Shown here piece after piece: positions 1 to 7,637 of a stretch of 64,000 nt of DNA. Origin of the DNA: an uncultured Verrucomicrobiae bacterium (GTDB lineage Bacteria; Verrucomicrobiota; Verrucomicrobiia; Limisphaerales; UBA1100). Location of the stretch: contig CALKBX010000002.1 in assembly GCA_937775205.1 (NCBI GenBank), positions 1-64,000 on the forward strand, given 5' to 3'. Positions within the stretch are counted from its first letter, which is position 1. Each line of letters begins with the position of its first letter. The notes under the pieces are model-generated. The model searched no databases. It was given only the letters and a program-made list of their open reading frames with translations, and was not told the DNA's origin. The position numbers and the translations under genes are program-made.

Positions 1-972
1 AAAGATGCGAATCCTCGCCCTCATTTTCCCGCCCGCACCGCCCGCAGTAATGGCCCTGGCCCAGTTCACAAAACCGGCCACCGCCTTGCCGTTTACTTCC
101 AGCACGGTGTCGCCCGTGGTGAGCCCGGCGTTGGCGGCGGGGCTGCCCGGCTCCACGGCGGCCAGCCGCAGCCGGTCGCCATCCACCCGCACGCGCGCGC
201 CCAGCCACAAGCCGCGCAAATATTCCGGCGTGAAAAATTCGCCGAGCGCCTCGTTCACGCGCTTGATGGGAATGGAAAACCCGAGGCCCTGTCCCTGCCG
301 GTGGATGGCCACGTTAATGCCGATGAGTTCGCCGTCGAGATTCACGAGCGGTCCGCCGCTGTTGCCGGGGTTGATGGCGGCGTCGGTTTGCAGCCAGTTG
401 GCCACATCGAGCGCGGCGTTGGCTTGGGGCGCGCGCCGCGCTTTGCTGCTGAGGATGCCGCGACTCACCGAGCCGCCGAGGCCAAAGGGATTGCCGAGAG
501 CGAGCACTGTTTCGCCCAGTAACAAATCGTCATCGCGCGCGAAGGTGACGGTCTTGAATCGCGTGCCCGGCTTGGCCTTGAGTTTGAGTAACGCCAAATC
601 CGCGCGTTGATTGTACGCCACGCGCTCGGCCTCCAGCTCGCGGCCGTCGCTGAGCCGCACTTGGATGCGCGTGGCCCGGCGCACCACATGATCGTTGGTG
701 AGCAAATACCCCTCGGGATCAATGATCACGCCCGAGCCGAGGCTATGGCGCACGTCGCGGCGCGGTTGAGCGTGGAACGGATTCCAAAAATCACGGAACA
801 CTTCGGCAAATGGGTCGTGGATTTCCATCACCGTTTCGGTGCGGATATTCACCACCGCGGGCATTACCTTTTCCACCGCGCGCACCACCGTATCACGCCT
901 CGGGCCGTCCGCCGCTGTGGCGTGCATTGTCAGTGCGAAAAATGCAAATATAATATTGACGGTTTTTTTCAA
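1..972 (-). CDS. HtrA/DegP-type periplasmic serine protease with PDZ domain (C-terminus off the left edge)
   Basis: Secreted S1C (HtrA/Deg) protease that would degrade or refold damaged proteins in the periplasm. The reading frame is open to the window edge, giving 324 residues. A TTG start at 972 is chosen because an in-frame stop lies 15 bases upstream and it gives a good signal peptide (KKT, hydrophobic run, then ATAAD near residue 21); the only nearby ATG (927) would start inside that hydrophobic run. Catalytic triad visible: His95 in TNDHVV, Asp125 in RADLALLK, Ser205 in NPGNSGGPLV. A PDZ domain starts near residue 250 (EPGSPAANAGLTTGDTVLEV) and is cut by the window edge. A second PDZ, if present, cannot be seen. 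It is divergent from the DUF2851 gene at 1033, with 60 bases between them. Confidence 0.93.
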   Translation of the reverse strand, partial: MKKTVNIIFAFFALTMHATAADGPRRDTVVRAVEKVMPAVVNIRTETVMEIHDPFAEVFRDFWNPFHAQPRRDVRHSLGSGVIIDPEGYLLTNDHVVRRATRIQVRLSDGRELEAERVAYNQRADLALLKLKAKPGTRFKTVTFARDDDLLLGETVLALGNPFGLGGSVSRGILSSKARRAPQANAALDVANWLQTDAAINPGNSGGPLVNLDGELIGINVAIHRQGQGLGFSIPIKRVNEALGEFFTPEYLRGLWLGARVRVDGDRLRLAAVEPGSPAANAGLTTGDTVLEVNGKAVAGFVNWARAITAGGAGGKMRARIRIF

Positions 973-1032
973 GAGACTAGTTTTTTATTCAACCCCAGCG
1001 CGCGCAGTGTCCAACGCCAATCTGGCAGAAAA

Positions 1033-2463
1033 ATGAGCCTCATGCAACGGCAAGCCGGCAAGATGACGGGCGCCATTTATTCACAATGGCGCGCCCAATC
1101 CGTGGCGGCGCAGGTCTGTGAAACTGCCGGTGACACACCTTCCGAGCGGCTGATGCAGTTCATTTGGCAGCACCAACGCCTCCGGCGCGAGGCGCTTCAA
1201 ACCACCGACGGCCGGACGGTGCGGGTGCTGCATCCGGGCTTTTGGAACTACGAAGCCGGGCCGGATTTTCAGTGCGCCGTCATTCAAGTGGGCGATGATT
1301 TTCCTGCCAGCGGGGATGTGGAGGTGGATCCCGTCGCCGCCGATTGGCGCGCGCACGGGCATCACGCCAACCCCGCTTTTGCAGGCGTCATTCTGCACGT
1401 CATTTGGCATGGCCCCGCCAAGACCGCCCTGCCCACGTTGCGCCTGCAGCCACACACCGACGCGCCACTCGCCGCGCTCGCTGATTGGCAAGCGGCCGAG
1501 CCGTGGTTGCCCATTCAGTTTGCGGGCAAATGCCGCGCGCCATTGGCCGAGTTGTCTGCCGAAAAACAAGATGCCCTGCTCGGCGAAGCCGCCGCTGTGC
1601 GTTTGCAAAACAAGGCCGACGACCTCGCTCGGCACGCGCGCCGGCACGGTTGGGAAAGCGCCCTGTGGCACGGAATCTTCCGCGCGCTCGGCTACAAACA
1701 CAACACGTGGCCGATGCAAAACCTCGCCGAACGATTGCCCGCGTTGCGTGAAATCGGTGCGGCCGATGCCCTCGGTTGGCAGGCGCGGTTGCTTGGCGTG
1801 GCCGGTTTATTGGCCGACGATTTGCCCGCGCAAATGCCCGCCGCCCGCAAACATCTCCGTGCGCTGTGGGATAATTGGTGGCGCGAACGCGGTGTGCTCG
1901 AAGAATTTATTTTGCCAAAAACCGTGTGGCGCTTCGCGGGATTGCGTCCGGCCAATCATCCCGTCCGCCGTCTCGCCCTGCTCGCTCATTGGCTGGCGCG
2001 CGATGATCTCTCCGCGCGGCTCGAGCAATGGCTGCAAATTGATTGCTCGAAAACCAAGCTCGCCCCCACGCTCAACGAAATACTCGCCGTGCAGCCGGAA
2101 AATTTTTGGACACATCACTGGACCTTCCGCAGCCCGCGCCAGCCCAAACCCTGCGCGCTGCTCGGCCCCACGCGCGTGACCGATCTGGCCATTAACGTTA
2201 TCCTCCCGTGGTTCCACGCCCGCGCCGCCGCCGGCAAAAACTCAAAGATGCAAACTCGCATTACCGCTCGCTATGCCGATTGGCCACCCGCGCAGGACAA
2301 CGCCATCCTCAAGCTCGCCCGCCAACGCCTCTTCGGCACCCACCGTCGCCTCGCCACCGCCGCCGCCCAACAGGGCCTCATCCAAATCACCCGCGACTAC
2401 TGCGACCACGCCCCGGCGACTTGCGACAATTGCCATTTCCCTGATCTCGTGCGCTCTCTGTAG
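1033..2463 (+). CDS. DUF2851 family protein
   Basis: A 476-residue cytoplasmic protein of the DUF2851 family, whose function is not known. Family hallmarks are seen in the first 130 residues: FIWQHQ..., HPGFWNYEAGPDFQCAVI, then SGDVEVDP...DWRAHGHH and VILHVIWH, a His/Asp-rich set of motifs that could bind metal (inference). No signal peptide or membrane segment. The frame stays open far upstream (to 607) over the antisense of the HtrA gene, but ATG 1033 is chosen because it lies in the divergent intergenic gap and family similarity begins soon after it. ATG 1063 is an alternative start. Confidence 0.82.
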   Translation: MSLMQRQAGKMTGAIYSQWRAQSVAAQVCETAGDTPSERLMQFIWQHQRLRREALQTTDGRTVRVLHPGFWNYEAGPDFQCAVIQVGDDFPASGDVEVDPVAADWRAHGHHANPAFAGVILHVIWHGPAKTALPTLRLQPHTDAPLAALADWQAAEPWLPIQFAGKCRAPLAELSAEKQDALLGEAAAVRLQNKADDLARHARRHGWESALWHGIFRALGYKHNTWPMQNLAERLPALREIGAADALGWQARLLGVAGLLADDLPAQMPAARKHLRALWDNWWRERGVLEEFILPKTVWRFAGLRPANHPVRRLALLAHWLARDDLSARLEQWLQIDCSKTKLAPTLNEILAVQPENFWTHHWTFRSPRQPKPCALLGPTRVTDLAINVILPWFHARAAAGKNSKMQTRITARYADWPPAQDNAILKLARQRLFGTHRRLATAAAQQGLIQITRDYCDHAPATCDNCHFPDLVRSL

Positions 2464-2543
2464 CGCCGAATTTTTTCAACCACAGCTTGACCTCGGAGAG
2501 GTTTTTTGCGGGACTGCTCGCACACGTTAATTCTTAAACTATT

Positions 2544-4148
2544 ATGACCCATCCCCTTTTGGCTCAAGCCGCGGCTGACGTATCCTATTGGCCGCTTGGT
2601 ATTCTGGCGATCAGTGTCGCTTTCATTTTCGTCTCCATCATCAAGCTGAAGTTGCATCCGTTTTTGGCGCTGATTTTTGCGGCGATCTTAACCGGATTGT
2701 TGACGGGCGATTTGCCCGGGATGAGCACGGAGAATGTCGGCTTGTTCAAAAGCCGAGTGGCGTTAAACGATACGCCCGCAGATACCGGTAATGATATGTT
2801 GCTGGCGGTGAACTGGTCGTTGCTTGCCTTTGGCAACACGGCGGCCGGGATCGGTTTCGTGGTCGCGCTGGCCGCGATCATTGGTGTGTGTATGCTTGGC
2901 AGCGGGGCGGCGGATCGGGTGGTGCGGTGGCTCTTGAGTGTTTTCGGCGAAAAACAGGCGGGCCTCGTGCTGTTGAGCAGTGGGTTTCTGCTTTCGATTC
3001 CTGTTTTTTTTGACACGGTTTTTTTCCTGCTAATCCCTCTGGCGCGCGCGCTGAGTTTGCGCACGGGGAAAAGTTATACGCTTTTCGTCATGGCCATGGC
3101 GGGGGCGGGGGCGATCACGCATTCCATGGTGCCGCCGACTCCCGGCCCGTTGATGATTGCCGAGGGTCTCAAGTTGGATCTGGGAATCGCCATGATGGCC
3201 GGCTTGGCAGCCAGCGTGTTGCCGGCTTGGTTGGTGCTGTTTTTGGCCAAGCGATTTGATCGCAAGTTTAACTTCCCAATGCGCGATGTGCCAGGGGCTT
3301 CGACGAGTGAACTCAAAACGATTGTGGACAAAAAAGATTCGGAGTTGCCCAATCTTTTTCTGTCCGCGTTGCCCATTGCGTTGCCGGTGATTTTGATTTC
3401 GTTGGTGTCGATTCTGAATTTGGTTGCCAAGGATTCCGTGAGTGGCGCGGCGTGGTTTCGGTATCTTGAATTTTTTGGTTCGCCGAATATCGCGATGTTG
3501 TTGGCGGCGTTGGTTGCGATTTACACTTTGGCGGCTCAAACCATTCGCGAGAAACGGCCGATGGAAGGAGGCTTGATGAGCACCTTGAGTAAGGCGCTGG
3601 AGGATCCATTGCAAACCGCCGGCGTGATTATTTTGATTACCGGCGCGGGTGGTGCGTTTGGCGGCATGATTCGGCTGGCCGGCGTGGGTGAAACGATTGA
3701 GGCCGTGGCCACCAGTTACAACATTTCCCTCATCCTGCTCGCTTGGGGGGCGACGGCGGTGGTTCGTATTGCTCAAGGCTCCGCCACGGTGGCGATGATC
3801 ACCGGTGTTGGCTTGATGAGCGCGGTTATCGGGGACGGAAGTTCTTTGCCGTATCATCCGCTCTATATTTTTCTCGCGATTGGTTTTGGCTCAATCACGT
3901 TGTCCTGGATGAATGACAGCGGCTTTTGGGTGGTGCAGCGACTGAGCGGGTTCACGGAAAAGGAAATGCTGAAAACGTGGACCGTGATGCTCACCGCCAT
4001 TAGCGTGGCGGGATTGCTGCAAGTGTTGGTGATGGCCGAGGTGCTGCCGATGAAACCGGTTCCGGTACAAAAGACTTCGCAGGTCAGTTCAGTTCCAGCG
4101 TTGGGTTCAGCAGCGCTCGATGGGCTTCGGCTTCATCGGCGAAAATGA
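2544..4148 (+). CDS. GntP-family gluconate/hydroxy-acid:H+ symporter
   Basis: Inner-membrane permease of the GntP family (gluconate, fructuronate, glycerate and similar hydroxy acids). 534 residues, longer than the usual 440-450 because of an insert near residues 55-90 and a non-hydrophobic C-terminal tail. Many hydrophobic segments; conserved GntP signatures seen are HSMVPPTPGP (about residue 193), GAGGAFGGMIRLAGVGETI, GSATVAMITGVGLM and NDSGFWVV. Substrate cannot be deduced: no sugar-acid kinase or dehydratase is adjacent. The last 65 bases overlap the convergent gene ending at 4084, so the tail may be partly non-family sequence. Confidence 0.9.
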   Translation: MTHPLLAQAAADVSYWPLGILAISVAFIFVSIIKLKLHPFLALIFAAILTGLLTGDLPGMSTENVGLFKSRVALNDTPADTGNDMLLAVNWSLLAFGNTAAGIGFVVALAAIIGVCMLGSGAADRVVRWLLSVFGEKQAGLVLLSSGFLLSIPVFFDTVFFLLIPLARALSLRTGKSYTLFVMAMAGAGAITHSMVPPTPGPLMIAEGLKLDLGIAMMAGLAASVLPAWLVLFLAKRFDRKFNFPMRDVPGASTSELKTIVDKKDSELPNLFLSALPIALPVILISLVSILNLVAKDSVSGAAWFRYLEFFGSPNIAMLLAALVAIYTLAAQTIREKRPMEGGLMSTLSKALEDPLQTAGVIILITGAGGAFGGMIRLAGVGETIEAVATSYNISLILLAWGATAVVRIAQGSATVAMITGVGLMSAVIGDGSSLPYHPLYIFLAIGFGSITLSWMNDSGFWVVQRLSGFTEKEMLKTWTVMLTAISVAGLLQVLVMAEVLPMKPVPVQKTSQVSSVPALGSAALDGLRLHRRK

Positions 4149-4881
4149 CTCGGATGGATCGGAATCGGTTGGTGCGCCAGTGATCTTCCTTGAGCAGCCA
4201 TTCTTTTACAAAATTGGCCACCGTGCCGCGAGCGGTTTCGCGCACTTGGCGTATGTGGTTTTCCTGTTTGGCGTAGCCGTTTAGGCGCGGGGTGAGGGAG
4301 CGTTCCAGCGCGGTCATTTGTTCATCGGCATTCCAGCGCGCCCAACCTTCGTCGGATTTTTTCTGCATACGATCGGTGTGGATGGCCACCGGCAGCGAGG
4401 CGCGAAGGCGCGGGGCGATCACCACGCACTGTTGCCCGTGCACCTCGAGCTTCCACGGATCGCTTAACCGCAAATGATACCGGAATGTGGCCGGCACTTT
4501 GATTTCCGTGACGGTGGTGCCGAGGCTGATTTGCTGCCAAAGTACAGTGCGTTTGTTCGTGCGCCGGAGGGTTTCGGTGAACTTCATCGTGGCCAGCTCG
4601 AGGTTGCCCTCGCCGGTGCCTTTCACTTCGGGGATGGATTCCTCAAAGGTGTGCGTGATCTGCGTTTGTTGAAAACGCTCCGCGATGTTTGACACTTCGC
4701 GCAAGCCCTCCTTCACTGCATCCACCGTTTTCTCCACCGTGGTTAACGCTGTTTCTTTGGCGGTGTTGAGCGACTTGAGATAAGCCCCCAACGCGATCAG
4801 CGCCAATGCCAGGATCACGATTGGCCAGCGCCATTCGCTGAAGGAGTTGGTGTTTTTCTGCGGAGATTCGTCCGGTTCCAT
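4084..4881 (-). CDS. Membrane-anchored protein of unknown function (DUF4230-like)
   Basis: 265 residues. A short polar N-terminus (EPDESPQKNTNSFSEWRW) is followed by one transmembrane helix (about residues 22-40, IVILALALIALGAYL) and a long extracytoplasmic domain. The arrangement, including the tryptophan-rich 'VLWQQISLGTTVTEIKVPATFRY' stretch and a beta-rich middle, recalls DUF4230 proteins, but the match is by eye only. ATG 4881 is preferred to the upstream in-frame ATG (4941) because it has a purine-rich GGTGATGG in front and starts close to the membrane helix. Convergent with, and overlapping by 65 bases, the GntP gene. Confidence 0.7.
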   Translation of the reverse strand: MEPDESPQKNTNSFSEWRWPIVILALALIALGAYLKSLNTAKETALTTVEKTVDAVKEGLREVSNIAERFQQTQITHTFEESIPEVKGTGEGNLELATMKFTETLRRTNKRTVLWQQISLGTTVTEIKVPATFRYHLRLSDPWKLEVHGQQCVVIAPRLRASLPVAIHTDRMQKKSDEGWARWNADEQMTALERSLTPRLNGYAKQENHIRQVRETARGTVANFVKEWLLKEDHWRTNRFRSIRVIFADEAEAHRALLNPTLELN

Positions 4882-4958
4882 GCCATCACCGTAGCAGTGT
4901 CGGGCGCGTTTGACCAGCCGACAGTAACCGGCCTTGTTCACCGCGCGTCTATTTTACC

Positions 4959-5096
4959 ATGAACACGGATCGGCTTGCCAAAGTCCGTGGGGGCCAAGGG
5001 GGCACCCGGGCGTTTACACTGATCGAGCTGCTCGTCATCATGGCGCTTATGGCCATGATGCTCTCGATTGGTCATTCAAATTTTAGGAGCGATTAA
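4959..5096 (+). pseudogene. Pseudopilin gene, 5' half (interrupted)
   Basis: Starts as a type IV pilin-like / type II secretion-like pseudopilin: a basic leader (MNTDRLAKVRGGQGGTRA), then [20 protein letters not shown], after which the sequence stops looking like a pilin and ends at a stop after 45 codons. In this family the helix normally continues into PALAKAKEKAR..CLNN. That continuation (PAFVKVRDKARELQCLNN) is found in the same strand and in a compatible phase at 9867-10496, so this looks like the 5' fragment of a gene split near base 5070. The short peptide may still be made but would have no pilin body. Confidence 0.75.
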
Positions 5097-5382
5097 AGAA
5101 ATGGATCGTTCCGAGACAGTCGCGAAAATGATGGCTGGCCGCAACCGCGTTCGTGCTGCTGGAGGCCGGGCCGAGGGCAAACCCACATTCGGTCACACTG
5201 AAGGCGAGCGGTTGATTATCAAGCGCATCAAGCAACTGCGGCGCAAGCCAGCGAAGGGAGTTGTAAAGAAATGGGTGAAGGTCACACGCATTCTTAATGA
5301 AGAAGGTTTTCGGAATCGTAGTGGCGGTGAGTTTAAATCTCCCTATGTTTCTAAGTTGGCAAAGGAGAATGGGATAAAGTAA
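5071..5382 (+). pseudogene. Serine recombinase (resolvase family), 3' fragment
   Basis: About 103 residues matching the end of a serine recombinase: the long helix after the catalytic domain (VIQILGAIKEMDRSETVAKMMAGRNRVR) followed by a Gly/Arg linker (AAGGRAEGKPTFGH) and a helix-turn-helix DNA-binding region of the type 'I..RIKQLRR...VTRILNEEGFRNRSGGEF...V'. The catalytic Ser domain is missing, so it cannot act as a recombinase. Sequence similarity begins exactly where the pseudopilin similarity stops, at base 5071. In-frame ATG 5101 could start a shorter DNA-binding peptide. A hairpin with a G/C stem follows the stop at 5386-5409. Confidence 0.75.
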
Positions 5383-5385
5383 AGA

Positions 5386-5409
5386 CCCCCGCCGACATGT
5401 TCGGGGGGG
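5386..5409 (+). terminator. GC-rich hairpin after the recombinase fragment (repeat copy 1)
   Basis: CCCCCG at 5386-5391 can pair with CGGGGG at 5402-5407, and AT-rich sequence (ATAATTTATATT) follows. It sits 3 bases after the recombinase stop, so terminator function is plausible. The core CCGCCGACATGTTCGGG recurs at 9234. Confidence 0.5.
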
Positions 5410-5452
5410 ATAATTTATATTCGTGATGACCGCTTGGCCCTCAGCCGACGCT

Positions 5453-5935
5453 TCATTTAAAAACGTAAATGGTTATTGCGGCATTAATCTTCTCATTTGC
5501 GGTGTAAAAAGAAGAGCCTTCATATAGCCAGATGGTCGAAGCTTTATCTTGCCCTGCGACGACATCCAACATTTTGCCATCGCCATCATCTTCGGCGACA
5601 AGTGATCGATGTACTAAAGTCCTCCCTCCAATTCGTTCGCCAATGTAAACCCCTCCAAAAACTCTCAAATCATAAGATGGAACTATTTGGCCATCCTTGT
5701 AAGGACTGTTCCATGTTAATTTCCATGTCTCACCATTTGGGACTGTCCATAGCGTTATACCGCAATCTGTTTTGCTGCGTCCGTGTAGATCATTGATGTT
5801 TAAAACCTTCAAAGGAGTGGGGGTTGATTCCTCAATCTCATCGGTTGTTTTTTGATTGCTCGTCTCGTCATTCAAAGACTCTTGCGAGCACCCGATCAAG
5901 AACACGCCAAACAAAAATGTAATTAATAATCTAAT
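5453..5935 (-). CDS. Small secreted lipoprotein, unknown function
   Basis: About 160 residues with a lipoprotein signal (RLLITFLFGVFLIGC, lipobox LIGC) and a beta-rich domain after a Glu/Thr/Pro linker. No family recognised. The start is unusual: the only codon that gives a complete signal peptide and stands 7-8 bases after a good ribosome site (AAGGAA) is ATT at 5935; a TTG at 5914 is the nearest conventional start but would leave an uncharged, very short signal. It begins 15 bases after the stop of the Sel1 lipoprotein gene, so the two are probably one transcription unit. Confidence 0.62.
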   Translation of the reverse strand: MRLLITFLFGVFLIGCSQESLNDETSNQKTTDEIEESTPTPLKVLNINDLHGRSKTDCGITLWTVPNGETWKLTWNSPYKDGQIVPSYDLRVFGGVYIGERIGGRTLVHRSLVAEDDGDGKMLDVVAGQDKASTIWLYEGSSFYTANEKINAAITIYVFK

Positions 5936-5950
5936 GGAGGTTCCTTGGGT

Positions 5951-6364
5951 TTAGTTATCGCTTAATCCGGGGTGTTTATCGAGCAGACGCTCTAGGGATT
6001 TCCGCGCATTTGGATCACCCAATTCGATCCCTTTCCGATACCATTTAGCGGCCATTTCAGGGTCATCTGGTGAAGAGGTGTAGAATGACCAAATTTCGTA
6101 GATTCTGCCTAGTTGGGCGGCAGCTTTGGCGTGACCTTGGTTTGCGGCCATTTCCCAGTACTTCACTGCTTTAGGCCCACTTTCTGGTATGCCTTCTATG
6201 TCCTCAATCTTCGCGTGAATGTTGCCTAACCTGAACTGCGCCTCCGTATTGCCGCGGTCTGCCATGCGCTTTAGTTGGGAGATGCTGGCATCATTAACGG
6301 GCAAGGACGCGCACCCGATCAAAAAGCTGCATAGGCAAAATACGATTAGTGGTTTAAAGCTCAA
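5951..6364 (-). CDS. Sel1-repeat lipoprotein
   Basis: 137 residues: lipoprotein signal (FKPLIVFCLCSFLIGC, cysteine at 18) then about two to three Sel1-like repeats (NTEAQFRLGNIHA, AVKYWEMAANQGHAKAAAQLGRIY, AAKWYRKGIELGDPNARKSLERL). Sel1 repeats are helical hairpins that bind partner proteins; lipid anchoring places it at the cell envelope facing the periplasm. Likely first gene of a pair with the lipoprotein at 5453. Confidence 0.85.
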   Translation of the reverse strand: MSFKPLIVFCLCSFLIGCASLPVNDASISQLKRMADRGNTEAQFRLGNIHAKIEDIEGIPESGPKAVKYWEMAANQGHAKAAAQLGRIYEIWSFYTSSPDDPEMAAKWYRKGIELGDPNARKSLERLLDKHPGLSDN

Positions 6365-6750
6365 TTGATCAGTCTCTGATTATAAATTTAGCCTATAAAA
6401 CACTGGTTTTAAAACCAAATACGCCCAAGACTCAAAAAGGAGTTAGGACTTAAGTAAGGGTCATTTAATTAATGTGAATTTGCCCCATATAAATTAAGCG
6501 ACAACAGGGCAACAGATAATGCCAGTAGTTTCTTCATAGGCAGAACGCTAGCAACCCCTCTCCCAATAACCAACGAAGAACAGTAACAAACAGTAACAAA
6601 CCACATCAAATCACACCTTCTCACGAACTTTCACAACCCACCACAGACCACAAAAACAAGACTATCTAAAGGAAAGCGAAACTAGTAAGTTGACAAAATC
6701 AACTATCAATAATCATATCACAACACTCTCGCATGATCTCATTAACGAGC
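6365..6750. other. AT-rich non-coding stretch with a short tandem repeat
   Basis: 386 bases with no convincing gene. It holds a perfect tandem duplication of CAGTAACAAA at 6581-6600. It lies between two minus-strand lipoprotein units and probably contains the promoter of the Sel1 lipoprotein gene; I cannot single out promoter elements. Confidence 0.5.
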
Positions 6751-7020
6751 TTATTGTCCCTGTTTTTTTTGAAACATCTTGTCCCATTGTTCCTCGAATT
6801 TTTCCTTTAAAATTTCTTGTTCACGTTTAGGAAGTCTCTTGAAGTCTACATACACTCCGCATCCCTTAAAAACGAGAATGATGAATGATACCAGAATAAC
6901 ACGATTAACCCAAAGACCTATCTGTTCACTAAGATGCTCGAAGTTAGCCCCACAGTGCGGGCAAGTCTTCGCGGTGGTAGCGACTTGACCGTCGCACTCT
7001 TTACATTTCTTTAGGCTCAT
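6751..7020 (-). CDS. Zinc-ribbon membrane protein
   Basis: 89 residues. An N-terminal zinc ribbon with two cysteine pairs (CKEC at 6-9 and CPHC at 20-23), one transmembrane helix (about 38-53, VILVSFIILVFKGCG), and a charged helical tail (LPKREQEILKEKFEEQWDKMF). Such small ribbon-plus-helix proteins are common and uncharacterised. The start ATG 7020 directly precedes the first ribbon. It lies 15 bases downstream of the lipoprotein gene at 7036, likely co-transcribed. Confidence 0.7.
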   Translation of the reverse strand: MSLKKCKECDGQVATTAKTCPHCGANFEHLSEQIGLWVNRVILVSFIILVFKGCGVYVDFKRLPKREQEILKEKFEEQWDKMFQKKQGQ

Positions 7021-7035
7021 TTGTCAGGAGGTAAA

Positions 7036-7398
7036 TTAATCGAATAAGCTATCCACCCAATCCAAAGCTTTGGTTGCTTTGCCTGCCCAAGTTCCACCCT
7101 TCCATTTTTCGAAGGTTTTCCCATTGATTATTATTATTATTTCCGCATGTTCCTCAACACTGATATCTGGGTAATCGGATTCTACTCTTGTAGCCAAACT
7201 ACTTCGGTAAGCATCTAATAAACCCTTTTTTGCCTCATCCGTTTTGGCATCGACAATTAATTTAAAAAGAGCAAGAAACTCTTGCTCATGGGCACGGGAA
7301 ACGCCTTCAGCAGCATGTTGCTTTTGTGCTTCAGTCATAGGTTCTGTTGAGCAGGACATGAGAATGAGAATGAAGAATAAAGAGACGATTTGTTTCAT
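7036..7398 (-). CDS. Small lipoprotein, unknown function
   Basis: 120 residues with a lipoprotein signal (KQIVSLFFILILMSC, cysteine 16). The mature part is mostly helical and acidic, and the C-terminus carries ...KTFEKWKGGTWAGKATKALDWVDSLF. No family recognised. First gene of a probable pair with the zinc-ribbon protein. Confidence 0.72.
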   Translation of the reverse strand: MKQIVSLFFILILMSCSTEPMTEAQKQHAAEGVSRAHEQEFLALFKLIVDAKTDEAKKGLLDAYRSSLATRVESDYPDISVEEHAEIIIIINGKTFEKWKGGTWAGKATKALDWVDSLFD

Positions 7399-7637
7399 AA
7401 CTAAATTACGCTAGAAGCGTTAAACGGATTAATTCTAAAATGAAGATGTAAACACCTCATTGAATATAACAAGAAAAAAGTAAAAATCATATGGTTTCAG
7501 TTATATTCTGGGCTGGGCTCATAGGTGCTGCCTATTGACTGGAAAACAGATCAGTTAAGAAGGGTGAACCTATATTTGGTCTAGTAGAATCGGCATGGTA
7601 TGCCTCCGATCATAATCGGTTCCGGTGCAAGAGTCTC
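7399..7637. other. Non-coding stretch inside the AT-rich segment
   Basis: 239 bases without a supportable gene on either strand. It separates the end of the SH3/Sel1 lipoprotein gene from the next minus-strand lipoprotein unit and may contain that unit's promoter. Confidence 0.4.

Noticed and set aside
5071-5100. tRNA gene or tRNA-end attachment site at the segment boundary
   Set aside because: No cloverleaf or CCA-type end is visible; the boundary lies inside a pseudopilin coding sequence.
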